Shown here: piece after piece, positions 1 through 6,513 of the stretch
Layout of the letters: the number at the start of each line of letters is the position of its first letter
Numbering within the stretch: position 1 is the stretch's first letter
Source: Oscillospiraceae bacterium
Lineage (GTDB): Bacteria > Bacillota_A > Clostridia > Oscillospirales > Oscillospiraceae
Direction: 5' to 3'
DNA length: 10,092 nucleotides
Assembly: GCA_016302015.1 (NCBI GenBank)
Contig: JAEDOJ010000036.1
Location: 1 to 10,092, forward strand
Notes under the pieces: generated by a model
What the model was told of the DNA's origin: nothing
The model's database searches: none
The model's input: only the letters and a program-made list of their open reading frames with translations
Made by a program: the position numbers and the translations under genes

Positions 1-2137
1 ATGTACTGTAATCATAGTCCGCATACAGCTTCGGCACAGGGGTTCCCTCCTCCAGCACCAGATTTTCCGGAATCTCCCGGAGAAAACGGGAGGGACGATT
101 CATGGTCGTCCGGCCGTAGAGCATTCGCTGACGGGCGGAGGTGATGGTCAGATGCTCCTTGGCACGGGTGATGGCCACATAGCAAAGTCTCCGCTCCTCT
201 TCCATCTCCTCCCGGTCGCCGATGCAGCGCATTCCGGGGAACAGCCCTTCCTCGCAGCCCACGAGAAATACATTGGGAAATTCCAGACCCTTGGCGGAGT
301 GCATGGTCATCATGACAACGGCATCCGCCTCCTGATCATACTGCTCAATGTCCGTATAGAGGGCAATTTCCTCCAAAAATCCGTTTAGAGTGGGGGTGTC
401 CGTGTTTTCCATATAGGTCAAAATGGAGGATTTTAATTCCCGGATGTTCTCCAGCCGGGTGCGGTTTTCGGGAATGTCCTTCTCCTCCAACATTGCGATA
501 TATCCGCTGCGGAGCATGACCTCCTCGTAAAAATCCGGCAGCGGCAGGTTTTCCAGAAGCTCGGCGCAGTCTTCGATCATTGCGGTAAACTTCAGCAGCT
601 TCTGGGCGGAACGCTCCAGCGCAGGGTAATTAAAGGGATCGCTGATGATTTCATACAGAGATTTCCCGGAGGCGACGCTGAGACGCTCCACCGTCTCAAT
701 GGTTTTCAGACCGATGCCTCTGGCGGGGGTGTTGATGATTCTCTTCAAGCGCAAATCGTCGGAACGGTTGTTGATGACCCAGAGATAGGCCAGCATGTCC
801 TTGACCTCCGCCCGGTCAAAGAACCGGGTGCCGCCGATGATGCGGTAGCGCACGCCGCTGCGCTTGAAGGCATATTCCAAAGCGTTGGACTGGGCGTTGG
901 TGCGGTAGAGGATGGCAAAATCCTTCAGGCTCCGCCCCTTGGATTCCGAAAGAATCTGATTGGCGACAAAACTGGCCTCGTCGCTTTCATTCAGAGCCTC
1001 ATAATGCAAAATCTGCTGACCCACGCCGTTCTGTGTCCACAGACGCTTCCCTTTTCTCCCTAAATTATTGGAGATCACCGCGTTGGCGGCGTCCAGAATG
1101 GACTGGGTGGAACGGTAGTTCTGCTCAAGGCGGATCACCTTGGCGCCCTTGAACTGCTTTTCAAAGTCCAGAATGTTCTGGATGGTTGCGCCCCGGAAGC
1201 GGTAAATGCTCTGGTCGTCGTCACCCACCACGCAGATATTTTCATACCGGCCCGCCAGCAGGGAGGCCAAAAGATATTGGAGATTGTTGGTGTCCTGATA
1301 TTCGTCAATGAGGACATAGCGGAATTTCCGCTGATAATAATCACGAACCTCCTGAAACTCCTGCAGAAGCTCCACAGTGAGCAGGATGATATCGTCAAAA
1401 TCCAGAGCGTTTGCACCCTTCAGCCGCCGCTGATATTCGCCGTAGATTTCCGCGATTTTTTTCAGCCGGTAGTCGTCTCCGGTGTCCTTCCCAAAGGCGG
1501 CGGGGGCTTTCTGCTGATCCTTGGCCTTGGAGATCAGCCCCAAAACCGCCCTGGGATTGAAGACCTTTTCGTCTAAATTAAAATCCCGAAGAATGTCCTT
1601 GATCACCCGCTCGGAATCGGCGGTGTCGTAGATGGTAAAGCTCCGGTCATAGCCAAGACGGTCAATTTCCCGGCGAAGAATCCGGCAGCAGGCGCTGTGG
1701 AAGGTCATGGCCCACACACCCTCCGCCTGAGGCCCAAGGAGGTCTTCCAGACGCTGCTTCAGCTCGCTCGCGGCCTTGTTGGTAAAGGTTATGGCGATAA
1801 TTGACCAGGGATCTGCCGGCTCCAACCGGCACAGCATATCCCCTCGCCAGTTATTTTCCGCCTTGGGCTTTGCCACCGCTTCCTCTAAGAACAGCACATC
1901 CTCTTCGGAAATGTCATCGGGAATCTCCTGACTGTCGGAGCCCCGGCCAAAGCGGATCAGGTTGGCAATCCGGTGGATCAGGACGGTGGTTTTTCCGCTC
2001 CCCGCCCCGGCCAGCAGCAGCAGCGGGCCCTGGGTGGTCAGCACCGCCTCCAGCTGCTGGTGATTCATATAGGAAAACTGCTGGGCAATATATTCTCTTC
2101 TTGCAGCTAAAAATCTCTGTTCAAAATTTCTGTCCAT
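1..2137 (-). CDS. pcrA: ATP-dependent DNA helicase PcrA/UvrD (C-terminus beyond window)
   Basis: This is a superfamily 1A 3'-5' DNA helicase, which in the family unwinds DNA in nucleotide-excision and mismatch repair, in plasmid replication and in clearing stalled complexes. Reading the minus strand from ATG at 2137-2135 gives 712 open codons to the window edge; PcrA proteins are usually about 720-750 residues, so only the C-terminal tail is missing. Visible motifs are Walker A AGAGSGKTT (residues 43-51), motif Ia AITFTNKAA (115-123), LDFDD (245-249), Walker B/motif II LIDEYQDTN (276-284), motif III GDDDQSIYRFRGA (305-317), motif IV EQNYRST (338-344), motif V TMHSAKGLEFP (611-621) and motif VI YVAITRAK (653-660). 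An aggag element sits 5 bases upstream of the start. Residues 61-109 contain about 42 more residues than the corresponding stretch of Geobacillus PcrA as I recall it. It is transcribed away from the acyl-CoA ligase. The family call is firm; pcrA is preferred over uvrD from the inferred lineage. Confidence 0.95.
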   Translation of the reverse strand, partial: MDRNFEQRFLAARREYIAQQFSYMNHQQLEAVLTTQGPLLLLAGAGSGKTTVLIHRIANLIRFGRGSDSQEIPDDISEEDVLFLEEAVAKPKAENNWRGDMLCRLEPADPWSIIAITFTNKAASELKQRLEDLLGPQAEGVWAMTFHSACCRILRREIDRLGYDRSFTIYDTADSERVIKDILRDFNLDEKVFNPRAVLGLISKAKDQQKAPAAFGKDTGDDYRLKKIAEIYGEYQRRLKGANALDFDDIILLTVELLQEFQEVRDYYQRKFRYVLIDEYQDTNNLQYLLASLLAGRYENICVVGDDDQSIYRFRGATIQNILDFEKQFKGAKVIRLEQNYRSTQSILDAANAVISNNLGRKGKRLWTQNGVGQQILHYEALNESDEASFVANQILSESKGRSLKDFAILYRTNAQSNALEYAFKRSGVRYRIIGGTRFFDRAEVKDMLAYLWVINNRSDDLRLKRIINTPARGIGLKTIETVERLSVASGKSLYEIISDPFNYPALERSAQKLLKFTAMIEDCAELLENLPLPDFYEEVMLRSGYIAMLEEKDIPENRTRLENIRELKSSILTYMENTDTPTLNGFLEEIALYTDIEQYDQEADAVVMMTMHSAKGLEFPNVFLVGCEEGLFPGMRCIGDREEMEEERRLCYVAITRAKEHLTITSARQRMLYGRTTMNRPSRFLREIPENLVLEEGTPVPKLYADYDYST

Positions 2138-2284
2138 AGCGACTCCTGTTCTCTCGTTCTCGATTTGTTATTGTATAACATTTTTGGCAGAAAGAAAAGG
2201 GATAAAACTAACAAAATTTTTAATTTGTATATTTCATTTCTGCGCGAAGTCTGTTATATTGGTATGAAAAAAAGAGGTGAAACC
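2138..2284. promoter_or_regulatory. Divergent intergenic promoter region
   Basis: These 147 bases separate two genes that start in opposite directions, so both promoters should lie here. For the plus-strand ligase gene, TATATT at 2255-2260 is preceded by TG at 2252-2253, an extended -10 arrangement; no convincing -35 was found. Transcription would begin near 2267, giving a leader of about 18 bases that contains the ribosome binding site AGGTG (2275-2279). For the helicase gene, the minus-strand sequence TGTTATACA (2180 down to 2172) also resembles an extended -10. The region is A+T-rich compared with the flanking genes. These calls come from sequence inspection only. Confidence 0.45.
2166..2180. 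promoter_or_regulatory. 15-bp inverted repeat, possible operator
   Basis: TGTTAT-TGT-ATAACA is a perfect inverted repeat with 6-base arms and a 3-base centre. It lies between the divergent genes and covers the candidate -10 of the helicase promoter, a position suited to a dimeric repressor. It does not match the Firmicutes LexA box (GAACNNNNGTTC). No regulator gene lies next to it in the window, so the binding protein is unknown and the palindrome could be chance in A+T-rich DNA. Confidence 0.3.
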
Positions 2285-3991
2285 ATGATGTCTATTTCAA
2301 CTTCTGCCCCATGGCTGAATTTTTACGGCGCCATGCCCCACCATATCGACTATCCCCGGCTTACCATCTACCAGATGATTCGCAAAACGGCGGAAACCTA
2401 TCCCGACCAAATTGCCTACGAATTTATGAACCGGAAGACCACCTACCGGGAGTTTATGAACCGCATTGACCGGGCGGCCAGAGCCCTGTACGCTCTGGGT
2501 ATCCGGAAGGGCGACAGAGTCACCATCTGTATGCCCAACACGCCTCAGGCGCTGGATTGCTTCTACGCTTTAAATCGCCTTGGAGCGGTCTCCAATATGA
2601 TTCATCCCCTCTCCGCAAAGGAGGAAATCACGTTCTACCTGAACATCTCCAAAAGTAAGGCGATTCTGACCCTGGACAGATTCTACGGCAAGGTTTTCTC
2701 CGCCGGGGAAAAGGCGGAGATCAAGCCCCTGGTGCTGATTGCGAAGCTTCAGGATGAGCTGGGCTTGGCCTTGAAGCTGGGCTTCCAGCTGACGGAGGCC
2801 AGAAAATTCCCCAAGCTGCCCAAGGATGATACCTATGTTCTCTGGACGGACGCTCTGAGAAAGCCTGCGGAAAGCATCCCTGAGGATGACGGCGTTTACA
2901 CCGACTGCGCCAGTATTCTCTATTCCGGAGGAACCACCGGAACCACGAAGGGCATCTGCCTTTCCAGCTACAATTTCAATGCGTTGGCGCTGCAGACCAT
3001 CGCCGCCAGCGGCTATGACAGCATCAGTAACTGCTCCATGCTGTCCGTAATGCCTGTGTTCCACGGCTTTGGTCTGGGCATTGGCATCCACACGGCGCTG
3101 GTAGGGGGCGCAAGGTGCATTCTGGTGCCCAATTTTAACATTAAAGTCTATGCGGAGCTGCTCAAAAAGAAGAAGCCTAACTTCATTCCCGGAGTTCCCA
3201 CCCTTTTTGAAGCCCTGCTGCGAACCAGGGATCTGGAAAATCTGGATATGTCCTTCCTCATGGGCGTGTTCTCCGGCGGCGATTCCCTGTCCGTGGAGCT
3301 GAAGCACAAGGTGGACAGATTCCTGAAGGAGCATCACGCCAAGGTGCAGATTCGTGAGGGCTACGGCACAACGGAGTGCGTTACCGCAAGCTGTCTGACG
3401 CCCATTGATTACGCCCGGGACGGCTCCATCGGCGTTCCCTTCCCCGACACCTATTATAAAATTGTCAAGCCCGGTACGGGGGAAGAGGTGGAAGCCGGCG
3501 TGGAGGGCGAGATCTGCCTGTCCGGCCCCACGGTGATGATGGGCTATCTGGACAATCCTGAGGAGACGGCGCAGACCCTCCGCCGTCACACCGACGGTCG
3601 CATCTGGCTCCACACCGGCGATCTGGGCTTGATGGACAAGGACGGTTTTGTCTATTTCAAGCAGAGAATCAAGCGGATGATCATTACCTCCGGCTACAAC
3701 GTCTACCCCAGCCAACTGGAAAACATCATTGACGGCCACGAAAAGGTTCTGCTTTCCTGCGTGATCGGCGTGAAAGACCCCTACAAGATGCAAAAGGTCA
3801 AGGCTTTTGTGGTTCTGCGGCCGGAATATGCTCCCTCCGAAGCAATCCGTCAGGAGCTGATGGCCTACTGCAGAGAACGGATCGCAAAATATGCCATGCC
3901 CTATGAGATTGAATTCCGTGAGGATCTGCCGAAGACGCTGGTAGGCAAGGTCGCCTACCGGGTTCTGGAGGAGGAAGCAGCCAATGATTGA
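2285..3991 (+). CDS. AMP-forming acyl-CoA ligase (FadD-like)
   Basis: This is a class I adenylate-forming enzyme, predicted to activate a carboxylic acid with ATP to an acyl-AMP and then transfer it to CoA. The 568-residue protein has the full motif set: P-loop YSGGTTGTTKG (213-223), EGYGTTE (358-364), WLHTGDLG with ribose-binding Asp446 (441-448), hinge region RIKRMIITSGYNVYP (461-475) and C-terminal PKTLVGK with the predicted catalytic Lys555. The YSGGTTG form of the P-loop resembles long-chain fatty acid ligases such as FadD, but the acid cannot be read from sequence. The start at 2285 is chosen because AGGTG at 2275-2279 is correctly spaced; an in-frame ATG at 2165 would add 40 residues and begin upstream of the candidate promoter. 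An aryl-acid or carrier-protein ligase is the main alternative. Its stop overlaps the next gene by 8 bases, so the two are translationally coupled. Confidence 0.9.
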   Translation: MMSISTSAPWLNFYGAMPHHIDYPRLTIYQMIRKTAETYPDQIAYEFMNRKTTYREFMNRIDRAARALYALGIRKGDRVTICMPNTPQALDCFYALNRLGAVSNMIHPLSAKEEITFYLNISKSKAILTLDRFYGKVFSAGEKAEIKPLVLIAKLQDELGLALKLGFQLTEARKFPKLPKDDTYVLWTDALRKPAESIPEDDGVYTDCASILYSGGTTGTTKGICLSSYNFNALALQTIAASGYDSISNCSMLSVMPVFHGFGLGIGIHTALVGGARCILVPNFNIKVYAELLKKKKPNFIPGVPTLFEALLRTRDLENLDMSFLMGVFSGGDSLSVELKHKVDRFLKEHHAKVQIREGYGTTECVTASCLTPIDYARDGSIGVPFPDTYYKIVKPGTGEEVEAGVEGEICLSGPTVMMGYLDNPEETAQTLRRHTDGRIWLHTGDLGLMDKDGFVYFKQRIKRMIITSGYNVYPSQLENIIDGHEKVLLSCVIGVKDPYKMQKVKAFVVLRPEYAPSEAIRQELMAYCRERIAKYAMPYEIEFREDLPKTLVGKVAYRVLEEEAAND

Positions 3992-4694
3992 GAAAAAACA
4001 ACGTGTCTGGGAATTGGACGCCCTTCGGGGCTTCTGCATTCTGGCAATGATTCTGATCCATCTGTTCTTTGACCTGAGCCGCTTCGGCAATATGACCTTC
4101 AATCTGCCGGGCTGGTTCGTTTTCCTTCGCACCTACGGCCATGTGCTCTTTGTCCTGATTTCCGGCATCTGTGCGACCTTCAGCTCCAACACCTTCCGCC
4201 GGGGCGTGATGGTCTTCGGCGCAGGCCTGCTGGTCTCCTATGTGACCATGTTTATGGATTATATTCTGGACATCACAAATATGCGGATCTGGTTCGGCAT
4301 CCTTCATATGCTGGGTCTGTGTATGATCCTCTATCCCCTGTTCCGCAAGCTCCCGTGGTGGGTGCAGGGACTGTTCGGCGTGGCGTTTGTGGTTCTGGGC
4401 TTCTGGATGCAGACCGTCACGGTGGAGGTTCCCTTCCTCTTCCCCCTTGGCCTGACGAATCCTGCCGTATATCCGGGCAGTGATTTCTTCCCCATCTTCC
4501 CCGGTCTGGGCTGGTTCCTCATCGGTTCGGCGCTGGGAAAAACGGTGTACAAAAAGAGACAGTCATTATTGCCAAAGGTCAACGGTGAATTAGGGATTCT
4601 CAGATTTTTCCGCTTCTGCGGACGACATTCTCTGGAATTATACCTGCTTCATCAGCCGGTTCTGGTCATCGCCGTGAGCCTGATTTTCGGATAA
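3984..4694 (+). CDS. HGSNAT/DUF1624-like multi-pass membrane acyltransferase
   Basis: This 236-residue polytopic membrane protein resembles the heparan-alpha-glucosaminide N-acetyltransferase catalytic-domain family (DUF1624), whose characterised animal member moves an acetyl group from cytosolic CoA onto a sugar amine across a membrane. Family-like signatures are the N-terminal RVWELDALRGFCIL followed by His26 and Asp30, FGILHMLGL (104-112), a loop SDFFPIFPGLGWFLIG (166-181) and the C-terminal GRHSLELYLLHQP (213-225). About six hydrophobic segments are visible. The ATG lies inside the end of the ligase gene and has GGAGGAGG at 3968-3975. Coupling to an acyl-CoA ligase suggests that the ligase supplies its acyl donor, but that is inference, and neither donor nor acceptor is known for the bacterial proteins as far as I can tell. 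An acyltransferase-3-like or YeiB-like membrane protein is the alternative. Confidence 0.75.
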   Translation: MIEKKQRVWELDALRGFCILAMILIHLFFDLSRFGNMTFNLPGWFVFLRTYGHVLFVLISGICATFSSNTFRRGVMVFGAGLLVSYVTMFMDYILDITNMRIWFGILHMLGLCMILYPLFRKLPWWVQGLFGVAFVVLGFWMQTVTVEVPFLFPLGLTNPAVYPGSDFFPIFPGLGWFLIGSALGKTVYKKRQSLLPKVNGELGILRFFRFCGRHSLELYLLHQPVLVIAVSLIFG

Positions 4695-4710
4695 AAAGGC
4701 ATCAAATCCT

Positions 4711-4742
4711 ATGGGTTGGGGGATCTTTTTCCTCCAACCCAT
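4711..4742 (+). terminator. Hairpin closing the ligase-acyltransferase operon
   Basis: The arms ATGGGTTGGGGGA (4711-4723) and TCCTCCAACCCAT (4730-4742) form a 13-bp stem with one G-U pair and a 6-base loop TCTTTT. It begins 16 bases after the acyltransferase stop. There is no T-run immediately 3' of the stem, so it may act as a weak terminator or an mRNA 3'-end stabiliser rather than a classical intrinsic terminator. Confidence 0.5.
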
Positions 4743-4752
4743 GATCTTGTGA

Positions 4753-4800
4753 AAAATTGTGGTAAAATTGTACAAAGCTGGCGATGATTTAACGAATCAT
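4753..4800. promoter_or_regulatory. Direct and inverted repeats upstream of the liv-region promoter
   Basis: AAAATTGT occurs twice (4753-4760 and 4764-4771) at an 11-base period, roughly one helical turn, so a protein would meet both copies on one face of the DNA. Just downstream, ATGATT (4784-4789) and AATCAT (4795-4800) form a 6-bp inverted repeat around TAACG. Both lie upstream of the -35 element, where activators normally bind. The sequences do not match the CodY consensus as I know it. No factor can be assigned, and short repeats in A+T-rich DNA may be fortuitous. Confidence 0.3.
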
Positions 4801-4816
4801 TTGGCTGAATTTACAG

Positions 4817-4845
4817 TTGACTTTTTTCTCCGTTGGAGATATATT
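4817..4845 (+). promoter_or_regulatory. Sigma-A promoter for the small ORF and probably the liv operon
   Basis: TTGACT (4817-4822) and TATATT (4840-4845) are separated by exactly 17 bases, and each differs from consensus by one base. Transcription should begin near 4852, about 32 bases before the small ORF. This is the clearest promoter in the window and the only convincing one upstream of livJ, which implies that liv transcription passes through the terminator at 5110-5145 or comes from a promoter I cannot see. Confidence 0.75.
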
Positions 4846-4883
4846 ATTAAAAAATTTTAAACTACCCGGAAGGAGGACATGAC

Positions 4884-5081
4884 ATGAAGACCGCTATGAA
4901 CCGTAATTCAATGATGACTTCTACTGCGTCTGCTCAGTGCGCAGCTTTTGCCATGTCCATAATTCTAATCGTGATGGGTGCCGTTTCTGTGGTATCCATC
5001 ATTTTGTTTATTCTGATTTCCGTCGTATTCGTTATTTTTGCTCTTCGACTGTGGGATTCCGGTAAACTATATATTGTCTGA
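4884..5081 (+). CDS. 65-residue Ile/Leu/Val-rich peptide: leader peptide or small membrane protein
   Basis: I do not recognise this gene. It has its own strong promoter and an AGGAGG (4871-4876) 7 bases before the ATG, so translation is very likely. The first 19 residues are polar and Ser/Thr/Met-rich. Residues 20-55 are one continuous hydrophobic stretch, long enough for one long or two short membrane helices, followed by the short tail RLWDSGKLYIV. Isoleucine (9), valine (8) and leucine (6) make up 23 of 65 residues, 20 of them between residues 26 and 56. Several of these use codons that look uncommon in the neighbouring genes, such as ATA, CTA and GTA. A terminator follows 28 bases after the stop, then the branched-chain amino acid transporter. 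It could be an attenuation leader peptide, although 65 codons is long for one, or a genuine small membrane protein. Translation is more certain than function. Confidence 0.7.
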   Translation: MKTAMNRNSMMTSTASAQCAAFAMSIILIVMGAVSVVSIILFILISVVFVIFALRLWDSGKLYIV

Positions 5082-5109
5082 GACGACCTGTACCCTATTT
5101 GTATACGTT

Positions 5110-5145
5110 ACCGGCTTCGTCCACCAAGACGAGAGCCGGTTTTTG
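5110..5145 (+). terminator. Intrinsic terminator (candidate attenuator) before livJ
   Basis: ACCGGCT plus TCGTC (5110-5121) pairs with GACGA plus AGCCGGT (5128-5140, one bulged G), giving a 12-bp stem with loop CACCAA, followed directly by TTTTTG. This is a textbook Rho-independent terminator. It ends 39 bases before the livJ start, leaving little room for a separate promoter. GACGACC-GTA (5082-5092), just after the small ORF's stop codon, can pair with 5109-5121 with a 2-base bulge and one mismatch, which would break the terminator stem. It may therefore be a regulated attenuator rather than a plain gene end. Confidence 0.8.
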
Positions 5146-5184
5146 TATAACCAAGCTCTGATAAATTGAAAGGAGAAAATGAAA

Positions 5185-6396
5185 ATGAAAAAGTATCTCG
5201 CATTGGTTCTTGCGCTGGTTATGGTAATCAGCCTCTTCGCTGCCTGCGGCAGTGACACTACCGAGGCTACCGAAGCCACCAAGTCCGACGACAACGGCGA
5301 TGTTGCCGCCACCGACGACACCCAGGCCGCTCCCGTTTCCGGGGACGCTCTGAAGGTCGGCTTCATCGGCCCCCTCACCGGCGGCGCCGCTGTATACGGA
5401 AATGCCGCAAAGAACGGCGCTCAGATCGCTGTGGATGAAATCAACGCCATGGGCGGCCTGCAGATCGACTTCAACCCCCAGGACGATGAGCACGACGCCG
5501 AGAAGTCCGTCAACGCCTACAACAACCTGATGGACTGGGGCATGCAGATTCTCTGCGGCTGCGTTACCACCACCCCCGCCGTTGCTGTCTCCGCTGAGTC
5601 CAACAACGACCGTGTCTTCACCCTGACTCCCTCCGCTTCCTCCCCCGACGTCACCGCTGACAAGGACAACACCTATCAGATCTGCTTCAACGACCCCAAC
5701 CAGGGCTCCGCTTCCGCGCAGTACATTGCCGAGCATTTCGCAGACGCTAAGGTCGCTGTCATCTACAACAACGGCGACGCATATTCCACCGGCATCTACA
5801 ACACCTTCACCATGAAGGCCCAGGAGCTGGGCATGAACGTTGTTTCTGTCTCCACCTGCACCGACGATACCAACGACTTCTCCGTTCAGGTTGCTGACGC
5901 AATGAACGCTGAGGCTGACATCGTCTTCCTGCCTATCTACTACACCCCCGCTTCCCTGATCCTGAACCAGGCCAATTCCGTCGGCTACGAGCCCACCTTC
6001 TTCGGCGTGGACGGCATGGACGGCATTCTGACGCTGGAAGGCTTCGACACCTCTCTGGCAGAAGGCGTTATGCTGCTGACCCCCTTCGCCGCGGACGCTC
6101 AGGACGCTGCAACCCAGAGCTTCGTCAGCACCTATGTTGAGAAGTTCGGCGAGACTCCCAACCAGTTTGCCGCTGACGCCTACGACTGCATCTACGCAAT
6201 CTATCAGGCCTTCAACGCCACCGGTCTGGACACCTCCGCTTCCACCGAGGACATCTGCGAAGCAATGATCGCTCAGTTCTCCACCATGACCTTCTCCGGC
6301 CTCACCGGCGCTGACATGACCTGGACTGACGGCATGGTCGACAAGGCTCCTGCCGCTGTTGTCATCAAGGACGGCGTTTACGTTGACGCAGGCTGA
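5185..6396 (+). CDS. livJ: Branched-chain amino acid ABC transporter substrate-binding lipoprotein
   Basis: This is the receptor of a HAAT-family amino acid importer, tethered outside the membrane as a lipoprotein. The start at 5185 is preferred because AGGAG (5171-5175) is 9 bases away; the in-frame ATG at 5179 is only 3 bases from it. The 403-residue protein begins with MKKYLALVLALVMVISLFAAC, a lipoprotein signal with the modified cysteine at 21, then a Thr/Asp/Ala-rich flexible linker (22-54). The type 1 periplasmic-binding fold starts at LKVGFIGPLTGGAAVYG (56-72). Typical family segments follow: GAQIAVDEINAMGG (78-91), TLTPSASSPDVT (146-157, in the region that usually contacts the amino acid backbone), VAVIYNNGDAYSTG (190-203) and FFGVDGMDG (272-280). 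Codons are strongly biased to CTG, ATC, AAC and TCC, suggesting high expression. Specificity for Leu/Ile/Val rather than another amino acid is inferred from the family. The mature domain has six cysteines. Confidence 0.92.
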   Translation: MKKYLALVLALVMVISLFAACGSDTTEATEATKSDDNGDVAATDDTQAAPVSGDALKVGFIGPLTGGAAVYGNAAKNGAQIAVDEINAMGGLQIDFNPQDDEHDAEKSVNAYNNLMDWGMQILCGCVTTTPAVAVSAESNNDRVFTLTPSASSPDVTADKDNTYQICFNDPNQGSASAQYIAEHFADAKVAVIYNNGDAYSTGIYNTFTMKAQELGMNVVSVSTCTDDTNDFSVQVADAMNAEADIVFLPIYYTPASLILNQANSVGYEPTFFGVDGMDGILTLEGFDTSLAEGVMLLTPFAADAQDAATQSFVSTYVEKFGETPNQFAADAYDCIYAIYQAFNATGLDTSASTEDICEAMIAQFSTMTFSGLTGADMTWTDGMVDKAPAAVVIKDGVYVDAG

Positions 6397-6411
6397 TCTT
6401 CTGTAAAAATC

Positions 6412-6449
6412 GATACCGCCCCCCTCGTGGATTTCTGCGAGGGGGTATC
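6412..6449 (+). terminator. Hairpin between livJ and livH, likely partial terminator or mRNA stabiliser
   Basis: CCCCCTCG (6420-6427) pairs with CGAGGGGG (6438-6445), and the stem can continue through GATA/TATC (6412-6415 with 6446-6449) across a 4-base bulge. It starts 15 bases after the livJ stop and has no T-run right behind it. Such hairpins commonly follow the binding-protein gene in ABC operons, protecting its mRNA or lowering downstream transcription so that the receptor outnumbers the channel. Confidence 0.6.
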
Positions 6450-6513
6450 CCTCTAATACTAATTTTTGTTGGATAATCCCGTGAAATAAAAATACCATTA
6501 AGGGAGGCTCTAT

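Noticed and set aside
152..2139. Plus-strand frames at 152-388, 1277-1576 and 1801-2139
   Set aside because: All lie opposite the continuous 712-codon helicase frame, whose motifs are intact throughout.
2147..2164. LexA/DinR box upstream of the helicase gene
   Set aside because: GAGAAC occurs twice as a direct repeat on the minus strand, not as the inverted GAACNNNNGTTC arrangement.
2165..2284. 40-residue N-terminal extension of the acyl-CoA ligase
   Set aside because: The upstream ATG lacks a suitable ribosome binding site and precedes the candidate promoter, whereas the ATG at 2285 has AGGTG at the right distance.
2570..4132. Open minus-strand frame of 520 codons opposite the acyl-CoA ligase
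   Set aside because: It overlaps a gene with a full set of enzyme motifs and crosses into the next gene; no recognisable domain was seen in its translation.
4743..4883. T-box riboswitch ahead of the amino acid transporter
   Set aside because: The untranslated leader before the small ORF is only about 32 bases, and no T-box consensus or specifier stem was seen.
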